64,000 nt of DNA from Palaemon carinicauda (Eukaryota; Arthropoda; Malacostraca; Decapoda; Palaemonidae), in NCBI RefSeq assembly GCF_036898095.1, contig NC_090730.1, positions 27,741,943 through 27,805,942 of the forward strand. The letters run 5' to 3'. Both the position numbers and the translations under genes were made by a program. The notes under the pieces were generated by a model, which saw only the letters and a list, made by a program, of their open reading frames with translations, made no database searches and was not told the origin of the DNA. Each line of letters starts with the position of its first letter. Within the stretch, counting starts at the first letter, position 1. This document shows positions 22,400 to 33,799 of this stretch, piece by piece.

Positions 22400-22874
22400 C
22401 ATTTCTCAGAAATTCCATGACCAGTGCTAGATTGAGTAATATCGCATTACTGTCCCTTGAAAGTGCACGTGCCGAGGGAATTGATTTAGACTGTTTTGTT
22501 GATGAATTTGATAGCAGGCATGATAATCGTAGAATTAAGCTGCACTAAATATACGATCTATAATCTACTTCACCTCAGGACAGGGAAACTCGCCCTGTTG
22601 GCAACACTGCATTACTTCATGCATGCTTGCATGGGGTTTTAATATCAACATAATATTTACATTACATTCATAACTCATGATTCATTTTTGTTTTGAAGAT
22701 ATTTTGCCATATTTGCGATTTGTTAAAAATATATTGCAAGGAATACATATATATTTTTTTATTTAAGTAATACGAATAACCTCCATAATCATAATGTTTG
22801 TGTAGGCATACATATATATGATTACAAATGCAAGTTATGAAAGTAATGAGGTGTTATTATTGTCATTTGTTATT
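22400..22874. other. AT-rich segment within copy B, not found in other copies
   Basis: No coding content recognised. It separates two gag-related segments and may be a filler insertion or old host DNA. Confidence 0.35.
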
Positions 22875-23972
22875 TCAAAGTTGAATGGGAAGAGGCTCAA
22901 GTTGAGGAGAAAGTGGCAGATGCATGCGTTGAGGTGGCTGACTCCTAGCATGTGTTTCTTGTCTCAAGAGTTGCGCTTGCTGTAAGGGTAGCGGATGCGC
23001 AGTAGCAGGTTCCTGAGGAACGAGTTGAGGTTCCTGAGGTGTGAGCTGCGAGAGTTGAGGTAGCGGCTGCGCAGAACGCAGTTCTTGTCTCGCGAGTTGA
23101 GGTTCCTGAGGTGCTAGCCTAAGGAGTTGAGGCTCTCGCCTTGAGGAGGGTTGAGGTCGCTGCAGCGAGTGCTGAGGTGGCTGCCTCATGGATGGAAGAG
23201 GTTGTCGTACCTCAAGAGATTGATGCCTCGCTGGTGGAACCGCAGGCGGAAGCGGAGGAAGTAAGGCATAAGACTCCTGCTCCCATTGCTGAGGTTGCCT
23301 TAAGGAAGGCGGAGGTTGCTGCACACCGCTGGTAACTGGCAACTCAGTATGCGGTAAGGTATCCTGAGGAACCTCAACTTCGTACGCCTGGCAGACTGGA
23401 CTGCGGTGAGGCGGAGCGATCGCAGGAGGAGGTGTAACCTTCTCAGCCTGACACTCACGCATTAAGACCGCAAGCTGTGACTGCATGGACTGCAGCAAAG
23501 TCATCTTGGGGTCGACAGACGCTAAGGTCTGCTGAGGCAAAGCCTTAACAGAAGATGAGGTCTGTTGCGGCATCACCTTACCTCTCTTAGGAGGTGTGCA
23601 GTCACCTGATGACTGCGGAGAGTCAGAGCTAATCCAATGACTGCAACCAGGTTGTAGAACTCTAGAGGTCTGGACTTTGCGTTTGAGAAGTCTTGAGACC
23701 TGAGTCCAGCGTTTTCTCCCTGACATTTCTTCTGCAGACGAGTAAAAGACGGGCTCAATCGTCTGCGGGTGGGAGTGACGGTCTCTGTAAGACACGCCCG
23801 CAACCACCGAGGATACTTCTGTGCGCCGATCAAGGCCTGCCGAACCCTTTTGCCCTTCGACATTGCTTCTCCCCTGGGCTTGGGAGCTTGCAAGAGGTCC
23901 CGGACTGGGAGGACGACTGGCACGCACAGAAGTACCCTCACGCACAACACTGACACACTTTGCGCTAATCAC
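22875..23972 (-). pseudogene. DIRS gag-like middle region (copy B)
   Basis: A 365-residue open frame equivalent to the central gag of copy E: VRASRPPSPGPLASSQAQGR, then a Pro/Gln-rich stretch with repeated PQEPQL. The frame lacks both the N-terminal Cys cluster and the conserved C-terminal region. No ATG is required by homology, so this is a remnant. Confidence 0.75.
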
Positions 23973-23989
23973 TTATCACTTTTGATTTT

Positions 23990-25040
23990 CTGTTTGCACT
24001 TATTTCACTGAACTCGAAACTTTAAGTGGTTTGTACCTGAAACACGCAATTCTATCCTTCCTTAAAAGTTAGTAATTGCGAAAACAGAATTACAATGTAA
24101 CAGAAAAATCTAATGAAAGATAACTAATTCAGTGGCTGGAAAGAGACTAAACACTAGATCAAATAACTACGTTTAAAATCTCTCACCGCATAAAGCTTGA
24201 GAACAAGAATAAAACTCATGAAACGTTTACCTTCTTCCCCTAAAGAGACTAGGGAGAAGAGCAAAAACGATAACAACGTTACTCGCTTGAACGAAACGTT
24301 TATCCAGCTCTCTCTCCCTCCGTCTCTATCTCTCTCTCTCTCTCTCTCTTGACTTAGAACCTGAGAGAAGAGCCCAATCATATATATCGTTAAAACATAT
24401 TATTGTTAAAGGAAAAAAACTGAAATATTTCCCAAATAAAAAGTTCCTTTATTAGAAATAAAACCATTAAGCTAAGAAAGAATGAACAAAACGTTAGAAA
24501 CGGTTACTCTTACTGCAACGTGACACCGTGAAAATTCTCTCTCTATCGTAACGATAGAGCGCAAGTTGAACGTTCTGAACGTCAACAACTGCAGAGACAA
24601 AACAAAACGTTAGTTCAACTTGAAAACAGTACGAGACTATCAAAGAAATTCTTTCAAAAACATTAAAATAGCATAATATGTTAACAGGTAAAACCGAAAT
24701 GACGGGCTCAATGTTAATTAACTTCGGTACCAAGAAAAGACCGCCTACTATTAGGAAAGGTCGAATATAAACAAATATAAAAATTAATTTTAATAAGTTT
24801 ATAATAAAAGGAAGTTAATCGAAGAGGCCTATAAAAGGCGGAGAGATAAAAAATAAATCTATAACTTTTGTTAAGCAAAATTAAGAAAGAGAGTCTATAC
24901 TCTCTTAGACACCAACACTTCCGTCTAAGGGAAGGGTCGGCCATTTAAAGGTGAAAGAGAGTTCATACTCTCTTCGTCACCATAATTAATCAAATTAATT
25001 CCAAAAGCTAGCTAAGCTAATAATAAAACTTCCTGAATAG
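23990..25040 (-). other. Copy B 5' non-coding region
   Basis: Contains a CT-rich run near 24310-24350 and the palindrome-like CTATCGTAACGATAG at 24543-24557. It is homologous to 32530-33419 and 47373-48300 of copies C and D. It probably acts as an untranslated leader. Confidence 0.6.
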
Positions 25041-25134
25041 CGAAAGCTGAAATCTTAGAGCAATACTTCACCAAAAACCGTGAATAAGACTCCAAAATTA
25101 TAAGCATATCCATGAACGTCTTGCCGGAAGCACG

Positions 25135-25310
25135 ACAGAGGAAAAATTGAAGTGGTGTCAACAAGAAGTACTGCAGTACCTGGCCACAGGTGGCGCTTGT
25201 GAGTACACCCCCCTCTTGTATAGCGATCGCTGGCGTATCCCTTCCGTAGAATTCTGTCGGGCAACGGAGTTGACAGCTACATGATTATCGGGTAAGTTTA
25301 ATATTGAAAA
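25135..25310 (-). repeat. Copy B 5' terminal inverted repeat
   Basis: Ends GGGTAAGTTTAATATTGAAAA at 25310 and is the reverse complement of the element's left terminal repeat. Confidence 0.85.
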
Positions 25311-25833
25311 CTAATGTTACCCATTTCACAGAGAAGCATGTAGCCTTGCAACTCAACGTGTGGAAAGAATGATTTACTAAAGGTCTGCAAGATGGTGTGT
25401 TAACCTTTTCATTTAGATTAGGTTTGGCTAAACTCAGTTAACTTCAACTTTGAATGATAAACAGTTCCTTTCCAACCCCTGTATGTAAAATATTGGATTA
25501 TATTTGCAAGGGAATGCTTATGGATAATAACGATAAAAAGGATAACCTCCTATATACTGTAATGTATTGGTTGAGTAATGTACTGTATTCATTACTATAC
25601 AGTATTCTGAATTCTAAGACTTGACTGTTTAAGGATTATAAATAATATACTGCATGTTCCAAGAATACAAGCTTTATTTAATCTATGATAAATCTGATGA
25701 GAACTAAAATATAATAAAATATTCAAGCACTTAGGAATGACTGGCTATTACCCATAATACTGTATTTGAGTCCTACAAGATATAATTTCAATTACCAGTA
25801 TTGCACACACAGCAAGTACTACGAAAGAATATT
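25311..25833. other. 3' flank of MMAA
   Basis: AT-rich sequence between copy B and the MMAA stop codon. On the minus strand an AATAAA at 25673-25678 lies about 160 nt after the stop and is a plausible poly(A) signal. Confidence 0.5.
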
Positions 25834-26870
25834 TCAAATATTTTCCTGGCGAAGGTGTTTGTTAAGATACTCTTGAAGGAGCACATCAGCTGCATCACCT
25901 GGAGATATGACACCATTCATAACTTCATATTCAATTTTCTTCAACTTTTCCTTGATTTCAGGAAATTCTAAAAAGGAATTTATCAGATTTTCTTTAAGGT
26001 GTGTCCACAACCAGGCACAGCGCTGTGACTGACGACGCCTAATTAATTCCCCGCTCTCTTCCATTATTTTATGATAGTTTTGCATAAGAGCCCAGAGTTC
26101 TGAAATTCCTTCCCCAGTCACAGAAGATATACGTTTAACTGGAGTTTTCCAATACTTATTTTTTGGAGGAACAAATTTAAGAGCAGATATGTACTCATAC
26201 TGCATACGTCTAGCAGCAGGTACCAAATCCCCATCACTTTTATTAACAACAACTAAATCACTCATTTCCATAATGCCTTTTTTAAGGCCTTGCAACTCAT
26301 CACCACCGCCTGGCGGAATAACTAACGTAAACAGATCAACCATGTCAACTACAGAAAATTCACTTTGACCAACGCCTATAGTTTCAATAATCACAATATC
26401 ATAGCCAGCAGCTTCGCACAACACAACCGCTTCATTAGTTGAACGAGTAACACCACCCAAGTGACCACGTGATGGAGAGGGTCTGATGTAAGCATTCATA
26501 TCTCGAGACAATTCTGGCATTCTTGTCTTATCTCCTAGCAGTGACCCTCCAGTTCTGACAGAAGAAGGGTCAACTGTTAGAACTGCAACTTTTTTGCCCA
26601 TCCCTGTTAAAAACTTTCCAAATGTCTCAATAAATGTTGACTTTCCTGCTCCCGGGGGTCCTGACAAACCAAGCCGAAAACTGAAAGCCTTGTGCCCACG
26701 CAAATAATGAGAATTTTGAGCATCCTGTAACACGTTAGTTAACAAATGTCTTGCAAGGATCTTCTTCTTGGGATGTGATGTTTCAACAAGAGTGATAGCT
26801 TCAGCCAAACTTGCACGTTGGCCACTTCGCAATCCTTCAAGTAACCGCTGAACCAGGGGATCAACTGTCC
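25834..26870 (-). CDS. MMAA: Methylmalonic aciduria type A protein (MeaB/ArgK family GTPase), main exon
   Basis: Encodes the mitochondrial G-protein chaperone that protects and reloads methylmalonyl-CoA mutase with adenosylcobalamin. Visible motifs in order are [17 protein letters not shown], the P-loop [17 protein letters not shown] and [28 protein letters not shown], the switch segment [16 protein letters not shown] (guanine specificity) and a C-terminal helical dimerisation arm ending near KHLRQENI. All 344 codons are open. There is no ATG; the exon starts after a clear acceptor (CTTGACAG, exon from 26870) with a 2-nt split codon, so an upstream exon is required. The best candidate is 60129-60204. 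Identification is very secure. Confidence 0.96.
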
Positions 26871-27518
26871 CTGTCAAGCAGGACAGATTTATTATCGGTG
26901 ATTTAAAAACCCTTAATCTTAGGCTATGCTAAACTTGATTATTAACAATAATGAGCCACTTTCACTTTCATTTTATGGAAATTATAAAATCTTTTGAAGA
27001 GTACTGTATATGCAAATTTATCAGTCTCAGAATCAAAGGGTTAACTGCATAAAATGTAGCTATCATATTCACAGCAAATTACAACAAAATCTGTATTATC
27101 GCTACCCTATCACCTTCATCAAAAAAAAATTGTACATCCCCTCGTATCTGATCAATGATTAATTGTACATTTAGAATATAGTTTTGCTTACCACGGGTAC
27201 ATGTAAACATTGCAAAAAGTCTATTTCACAAACAGAACAATGAAAAATGTAACAAAAGATCAATACTGTATAAAAATTAAGGTTTGTTTGTACTTTACAA
27301 GTTGCTGTCTAAGAATGAAGAGTATAAAGAAAAGAAATATCTTAAAAAAAAAAAAAAAAAAAAGGTTGAGTAAATTCCTTTAACTGACAGGGATAAATGG
27401 CATGTTTTCAGTTTATAATAATTACATTTGTATTGCAGGGTTAAATTCTCCACAAAACAATAAGTCATCAGTGTACAGTATCAGCATATTATTCTCAACA
27501 GAAAAGGATATAACAAAA
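26871..27518. other. MMAA intron, 3' part
   Basis: AT-rich intronic sequence with a poly-A run near 27343-27363. Only the splice acceptor at its MMAA edge is recognisable. Confidence 0.5.
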
Positions 27519-27860
27519 ATTATATTTTAATTATAAAATAAATTTTTGAATATACTTACCCGGTGAATATATATAGCTGCAACTCTGTTGCTCGACAGAC
27601 AAAAAACTGTAAAAAAAACTCGCCAGCGATCGCTATACAGGTTGCGGGTGTGCCCATCAGCGCCAACTGTCGGCCAGATACCATACTCAATGTAAACAAA
27701 GACTCAATTTCTTCTCATCCCACTGCGTCTCTATTGGGGAGGAAGGGAGGGTCGTTTAATTTATATATTCACCGGGTAAGTATATTCAAAAATTTATTTT
27801 ATAATTAAAATATTTTTAAATATTTAACTTAGCCGGTGAATATATATAGCTGATTCACAC
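27519..27860. repeat. Copy C 3' terminal repeat and ICR
   Basis: The left end (ATATTTTAATTATAAAATAA) recurs inverted at about 27775-27810. The reverse complement of the right end (TTTTAAATATTTAACTTAGC) follows immediately. Confidence 0.85.
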
Positions 27861-28245
27861 CCAGGGTGGTGGGTAGAGACCAGTTAAATATGTTAACATC
27901 TTATGAGCTAAGAGTTTTTATTTCATTTTAGAAGTTATCAAAATAACAAAAGCAAAATAAATAGGTACCTGGTAAGGAAGTCGACCTAGACGATTACTCT
28001 GCCTTATAAGTACGTCTTCCTTACGGAGCCTCGCGATCCTCTTAGGATGCTGACAGACCCCTAGGAGCTGAAGTATCAAGGGCTGTAACCCATACAACAG
28101 GACCTCATCAAACCCCTAATCTGGGCGCTCTCAAGAAATGACTTTGACCACTCGCCAAATCAACCAGGATGCGAAAGGCTTCTTAGCCTTCCGGACAACC
28201 CATAAAAAAACAACATTTTAAGAGACAGATTAAAAGGATATGGAA

Positions 28246-30321
28246 TTAGGGAATTGTAGTGGTTGAGCCCTCACCCACTACTGCACTCGCTGCTACGAAT
28301 GGTCCCAGTGTGTAGCAGTTCTCGTAAAGAGACTGGACATCTTTCAAGTAAAATGACGCGAACACTGACTTGCTTCTCCAATAGGTTGCGTCCATTATAC
28401 TTTGCAGAGATCTATTTTGCTTAAAGGCCACGGAAGTTGCTACAGCTCTAACTTCGTGCGTCTTCACCTTAAGCAAAGCTCGGTCTTCCTCACTCAGATG
28501 TGAATGAGCTTCTCGTATTAACAATCTGATAAAGTATGACAAAGCATTCTTTGACATAGGCAAGGATGGTTTCTTAACTGAACACCATAAAGCTTCAGAT
28601 TGGCCTCGTAAAGGTTTAGTACGCTTTAAATAGAACTTAAGAGCTCTAACAGGGCATAAGACTCTTTCTAGTTCATTGCCTACGATCTCCGATAAGCTGG
28701 GAATATCGAAAGATTTAGGCCAAGGCCGAGAAGGCAGCTCATTTTTGGCTAGAAAACCAAGTTGCAGCGAACAAGTAGCTTTTTCCGACGAAAATCCGAT
28801 GTTCTTGCTGAAGGCATGAAGCTCACTGACTCTTTTAGCCGAGGCTAAGCATACCAGGAAAAGAGTCTTAAGAGTGAGATCTTTCAGGGAGGCTGATTGT
28901 AACGGCTCAAACCTGTCTGACATGAGGAATCTTAGTACCACGTCTAAATTCCATCCAGGGGTAGCCGAACGACGCTCCTTGGTGGTCTCAAAAGACTTAA
29001 GGAGGTCTTGCAGATCTTTATTGTTGGAAAGATCTAAGCCTCTATGCCGGAAGACCGATGCCAACATGCTTCTGTAGCCCTTGATAGTGGGAGCTGAAAG
29101 GGATCGTCCTTTTCTCAGGTATAAGAGAAAATCAGCTATTTGAGCTACAGAGGTACTGGTCGAGGATACAGAAACTGACTTGCACCAGTCTCGGAAGACT
29201 TCCCACTTCGATTGGTAGACTCTAATGGTAGACGCTCTCCTTGCTCTAGCAATCGCACTGGCTGCCTCCTTCGAAAAGCCTCTAGCTCTCGAGAGTCTTT
29301 CGATAGTCTGAAGGCAGTCAGACGAAGAGCGTGGAGGCTTTGGTGTACCTTCTTTACGTGTGGCTGACGTAGAAGGTCTACCCTTAGAGGAAGACTTCTG
29401 GGAAAGTCTACTAACCATCGAAGTACCTCGGTGAACCATTCTCTCGCGGGCCAGAGGGGAGCAACTAACGTCAACCTTGTCCCTTCGTGAGAGGCGAACT
29501 TCTGCAGTACCTTGTTGACAATCTTGAACGGTGGGAATGCGTAGAGATCCAGATGTGACCAATCTAGGAGGAAGGCATCTATATGTATTGCTGCTGGGTC
29601 TGGGACTGGGGAGCAATAGATTGGAAGCCTCTTGGTCAGCGAGGTTGCAAAGAGATCTATGGTTGGTTGACCCCAAGTGGCCCAAAGTCTCTTGCACACA
29701 TCCTTGTGGAGGGTCCATTCGGTTGGAATTACTTGCCCTTTCCGACTGAGACAATCTGCTATGACGTTCAAGTCGCCTTGGATGAACCTCGTTACTAGGG
29801 AGATGTCTTGACCTTTTGACCAGATGAGCAGGTCCCTTGCGATCTCGTACAACGTCAGTGAGTGGGTACCTCCTTGTTTGGAGATGTACGCCAAGGCCGT
29901 GGTGTTGTCCGAGTTTACTTCCACCACTTTGCCTCGAAGGAGATACTCGAAGCTTTTCAAGGCCAGATGAACTGCCAACAGCTCCTTGCAGTTGATATGC
30001 ATGCTCCTCTGACTCGAGTTCCACAGACCTGAGCATTCCCGACCGTCCAGTGTCGCGCCCCAGCCCAAGTCCGATGCGTCCGAGAAGAGAACGTGGTTGG
30101 GAGTCTGAACAGCCAGGGGAAGACCCTCTCTTAGGTTGACATTGTCCTTCCACCAAGTCAGACAAGACTTTATCTTTCCGGAAATCGGGATCGAGACCGC
30201 CTCTAGCGTCTTGTCCTTTTTCCAGTGAAAAGCCAGATGGAATTGAAGAGGACGGAGGTGTAGTCTTCCTAGTGATACAAATTGTTCCAGGGATGACAGC
30301 GTCCCTATCAGACTCATCCAC
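28246..30321 (-). CDS. DIRS tyrosine recombinase frame (copy C)
   Basis: The recombinase proper occupies the C-terminal ~330 residues: GFSKEAASAIARARRAS, the SAM-like region around YLRKGRSLSAPTIKGYRS, SAKRVSELHAF with the first catalytic Arg, THEVRAVATSVAF (HxxR) and ATYWRSKSVFASFYLKDVQ with the nucleophilic Tyr. All key residues are present. The same frame is open for about 360 further codons through the RNase H and RT coding sequence, in a different register from pol. The true start is unknown; the first codon of the open stretch is probably not the initiator. Confidence 0.82.
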   Translation of the reverse strand: MDESDRDAVIPGTICITRKTTPPSSSIPSGFSLEKGQDARGGLDPDFRKDKVLSDLVEGQCQPKRGSSPGCSDSQPRSLLGRIGLGLGRDTGRSGMLRSVELESEEHAYQLQGAVGSSSGLEKLRVSPSRQSGGSKLGQHHGLGVHLQTRRYPLTDVVRDRKGPAHLVKRSRHLPSNEVHPRRLERHSRLSQSERASNSNRMDPPQGCVQETLGHLGSTNHRSLCNLADQEASNLLLPSPRPSSNTYRCLPPRLVTSGSLRIPTVQDCQQGTAEVRLSRRDKVDVSCSPLARERMVHRGTSMVSRLSQKSSSKGRPSTSATRKEGTPKPPRSSSDCLQTIERLSRARGFSKEAASAIARARRASTIRVYQSKWEVFRDWCKSVSVSSTSTSVAQIADFLLYLRKGRSLSAPTIKGYRSMLASVFRHRGLDLSNNKDLQDLLKSFETTKERRSATPGWNLDVVLRFLMSDRFEPLQSASLKDLTLKTLFLVCLASAKRVSELHAFSKNIGFSSEKATCSLQLGFLAKNELPSRPWPKSFDIPSLSEIVGNELERVLCPVRALKFYLKRTKPLRGQSEALWCSVKKPSLPMSKNALSYFIRLLIREAHSHLSEEDRALLKVKTHEVRAVATSVAFKQNRSLQSIMDATYWRSKSVFASFYLKDVQSLYENCYTLGPFVAASAVVGEGSTTTIP

Positions 30322-30638
30322 AGCCTGACTGAGCAGCGTTCCTTCTTAAGCATCTTCTGGATGGATAGCAGGGCTTGATCTATTATGGGGGCCGACGGAA
30401 AAGCCCGAAAAGCTAGACTGTGAATCTCCATCCCTAAATACAGAATAGTTTGGGATGGGACCAGCTGCGACTTTTCCAAATTGACTAGGAGTCCCAATTC
30501 CTTGGTCAGATCTAGAGTCCACTTGAGATCCTTCAGACAGCGACGACTGGAAGAGGCTCTGAGAAGCCAGTCGTCCAAGTACAGGGAGGCTCTGATCTCC
30601 GATAGCTCGAAACTGGTACCCCACATTCCTGTGAACAA
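29145..30638 (-). pseudogene. DIRS RT C-terminus, RNase H and downstream domain (copy C)
   Basis: A 497-codon open frame holding LYLDDWLL (RT motif C), YLGMEIHS, RNase H motifs (FSDASDLGWGATL, HINCKELLAVHLAL, EVNSDNTTALAYI) and the conserved tail with IDLFAT, VDAFLLDW and YAFPPF. The N-terminal RT lies in another frame (30346-30840), and about 70 bp upstream of YLDD are deleted relative to copies D and E, so the polyprotein is broken. Confidence 0.8.
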
Positions 30639-30840
30639 ACCTCAGAAACGGTTGGGAATCCGGGTGTATAGGAATGTGAAAGTATGCCTCCTGAAGGTCG
30701 AGAGAGACCATCCAGTCGCCTTCCATAAATGCTGTCAAGACAGCCTGGTAGACTTCATCGTGAAGTTTGTCTTGACAATGAACACATTGAGCGCACTTGC
30801 CTCTTACGTACTCCTGCAGTGAACATGGTTGCCAAATCAT
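30346..30840 (-). pseudogene. DIRS RT N-terminal fragment fused to gag remnant (copy C)
   Basis: Contains DWMVSLDLQEAYFHIPIHP (RT motif A) and FLRFVHRNVGYQFRA. It is preceded by sequence that, in another frame, resembles gag (DLATMFTAGVRKR, SMCSLS). The junction therefore joins late gag directly to RT and removes the start of pol. The identical junction occurs in copy D. Confidence 0.75.
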
Positions 30841-32530
30841 GGAGCCATCCCTGAGGGACTTTTCCCTGCAGAGAACGTGGCTGTCAGATCATTGGAGCCA
30901 CCCCTGAAAGCCTTGTTTATGCATGACATAATTGTACAGCAAAACTTCAAAGGCTCGAAAACAGCTGTGAAGTTGACCTGTAAAATCTTGGAGCGTCTCC
31001 TGGCCAGGCGCCAGGGAGAGTCTAAGAGATTTGAGAAGTCTATCTGGGCAGAGGCAGGAACTCCCAAGCCGAGAACTTCTCTCGTGTCATATCAGACTCT
31101 CGCTCTATAAGCCAGTTTAAAAGAAGGGAAAGCAAAGGCTGTATCCCCCAAACTCCTCCTGGTGATAAACCAGTCGCCTAGCAAACATAAAGCTCTCTAG
31201 GAGAGCGAGAGAGCACTAGCTTATAAACAACGGCTTCGAAGAAGCTAGGCCTAGTGTAAGCTCTGACGTTTAGGCGAACGAGGAGCAGCAGTTACAAAAA
31301 GATCCGGACAAAGATCCTTAAAAATCAGCATGATTTATTTAAAGTCCATAGAGGGCTAAGCAGCTTTAGGCTCCTCTCCGTCTGACAGAGTCCTCAAGGG
31401 AATATCAGTAGGAGGGGGAACAGCAACTTCCTCATCTAAAGGAACCTTGTCCGATAATAGCTGAGTCTCAAGCAAGGGAGAGACTTACTGTGGTGGCAAT
31501 GCTTTACAAGCAGAGTCCACACTCACTGGTGCATTAGTAGCGGACCAGGACGCAACGTCATGTAACTGCTTGACAGTCTGTGAACTGTCAACAACAACAG
31601 GTGCGAGAGACCAGGACGCAACGTCATGTAACTGCTTGACAGTCTGTGAACTGTCAACAACAACAGGTGCGTGAGGACGCACAGCGTCCACTCGAGACTG
31701 CTTTGACTGCCTAGACTGAGCAGTCAAAACAACTCTAGAATGCGGAGGTTGACGCACAGCGTCAAAACAAGTCAACTCCGATTGTTAGCGAACGTCCTGA
31801 ACGTCAACAGGAGCATCAGCAAGTGGCCTAACGTCCAAATGTGGCTGAAAATCCACACGAGACCGCATCGAGTGTGGTTCTAAACAACCTGACTGACGGG
31901 ACTTAGCTACGCCAACGTCAACAGGACGCACAAAGGAACGTTAGGTTGGCTGAAAGCCAGGATCTCGATGAGATAAATGGCTAGGCTCAACGGACTAATC
32001 GGCAGAATAGTCTTCCATCAGGGAGGCAAGCTTATTCTGCATGTCTTGCCGTACAACCCATTTAGGATCAACGGAAATGGTTGCGGTAAGAGACGAGGGT
32101 AACGTCTGTGACCGCAACACTTTGCCAACAAAAAAGACTCTCGGAGTCTGTGTTACGCTTTTGTTAGGCGGCGAGCAGTTTTCCGATGACTGCATAGGGT
32201 CAGAGCTGTCCTAATGGCTGCAACCAGGACGCTGGACCTGTCCTGAAAGGACTGACTTTCGCTTAAGGGCCTCGAAACCTTGTTTCAGGTTTCTTATGCG
32301 AAAAGCCTTCGGATGACGAGGAGAAAATTGTCTCTCTCGCCTTATGGTAGGGGAGATCTTGGTAAGATACACCCGATACCATAGAGGGAAACGTCTGTTC
32401 GCTGATCAAGGCCTCTCGAACCCATAAGTCGTACGACATTACTTCTCCCTTGGGCTTGGGAGCTTGCAAGAGGTCCCGGACTAGGTGAACGACAGGCACG
32501 AACAGACGAACCCTCGGACGCAACACTGTA
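30841..32530 (-). pseudogene. DIRS gag remnant (copy C)
   Basis: Starts with LGVPASAQIDFSNL and TIMSCINKAF, equivalent to LGVPASAQADFSSL and LIMSCMDKAI in copy E. A 66-bp tandem duplication at 31544-31675 encodes two 22-residue copies with VVDSSQTVKQLHDVASW. The N-terminal end carries the VRDLLQAPKPKGE-type shadow and PSPGPLASSQ-like coding. Multiple stops show decay. Confidence 0.7.
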
Positions 32531-33419
32531 ACACTTTGCGCAATATCACTTTATCACTTTGATTTTCTGTTTTGCACTTATTTCACTGAAATCGAAACTT
32601 TTACTGATTTCTACCTGAAGCACGCAATTCTACCCTCATCAAAAGGTAGTAAATGCGAAATCAGTCGTATAATGCAAGCACATTAATACCAGCAAAAAAA
32701 AAAACAGTAAACATCTTTTAAGATAAAAAAAAAATTCAGTGGCTGGGGAAGAGAAGAAACACTAGTTCATTCAAAACTACGTTTTCAATCTCTCACCGTA
32801 CATTGCCTGGGGACGAGAAAAAACTAAAAACGTTTTATCCTTTCTCCCCGTACAGAGACTAGGGACGAGAGTAACTCGAGAACAACGTTACCCGCTTGAA
32901 CGGAACGTTTTCTCTACTCTCTCCCTCCGTCTCTATCTCTCTCTCTCTTTCTCTCTTGATTTCGCACCTAAGAGAAGAGCCCAACTACATTTCGTCAAAA
33001 AAAAAAAAAATGTTATTTGACCAAAGGAAAAAACTGAAAGGTTTTTCAATTAAAAAGTTCCTTTAAAATAGAATTTAAAACATTTAAGCTTTGAAAGAAG
33101 AATGAACAAAACGTCAGAATCGATTTACTCTTTCTGCAAAGTGAAACCGTGATACTCTCTCTCTCTATCGTAACGATAGAGCGCAAACTGCGTAGCATAA
33201 ATAAACTAAACGTTAGTTCATCTTTGAAAACAGTACGAAGACTATTCAAAGAAATTCTTTCATAAAATATTTATTAAAAATATTCATTTAAAAAGTTTTA
33301 AATCATTAGCTCTTTAAAAGCTATTTACGATTGAAAGGGCTCAACGTTGTTTAACTTCGGTTTCCAAGTTAGGACCGCCTACTCTCAGGAAAGGTCGCAT
33401 ATAAACAAAACATTAAAAT
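32531..33419 (-). other. Copy C 5' non-coding region (inner part)
   Basis: Shares CT runs, poly-A patches and the CTATCGTAACGATAG palindrome (33165-33179) with copies B and D. It is cut at 33420 by the nested element and resumes at 40995. Confidence 0.6.
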
Positions 33420-33790
33420 ATGACAAATTCGAAGATAATTTGTATTTTTCCTAACCATACAAACCTTAGCTATTTACAAAGGGTTATTACTTTTAGCGTA
33501 GCTGAAATGGCGAGCCATTAGAATTAAACGAGGGTGTATTACCCCCGCGCTAGTTAGCGGGGGGGTAGGAGAGTGGTAGCTAGCTACCCCTCCTCCCCCT
33601 CACACACAGGTGAATACTCACTTTCACTTAGAGGTAGGACTTGTCTTGGGGGACAGGGCTGGCGGGCAAATATGTGTAAATAGCTAAGGTTTGTATGGTT
33701 AGGAAAAATACAAATTATCTTCGAATTTGTCATTTGTTCCGTAACCGAAATACAAACCACGCTATTTACAAAGGGTGACTTATCCCTTAG
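33420..33790. repeat. Family-3 3' terminal repeat and ICR
   Basis: ATGACAAATTCGAAGATAAT at the outer end recurs inverted at 33711-33731 (ATTATCTTCGAATTTGTCAT). TTGTTCCGTAACCGAAATAC follows, the reverse complement of the element's right end. Confidence 0.88.
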
Positions 33791-33799
33791 GAAGGGTGG

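Larger units (their letters stand above)
18655..25310 (-). mobile_element. DIRS1-like retrotransposon copy B (degraded, chimeric)
   Basis: A 6.66 kb element with family-1 ends (ACTTACCCGATAATCATG) and an ICR at about 18892-18990. Recombinase, RT/RNase H and gag frames are all recognisable but broken. The 5' ~1.1 kb (23990-25040) resembles the non-coding 5' region of family-2 copies C and D, and 22040-22260 resembles their gag remnant, while the termini are family 1. The N-terminal Cys cluster of gag is absent. It is defective. Confidence 0.88.

Noticed and set aside
26871..26877. Non-ATG start of the MMAA frame just upstream of 26870
   Set aside because: The extra codons lie in a splice acceptor (CTTGACAG), and an N-terminal exon with a matching phase exists.
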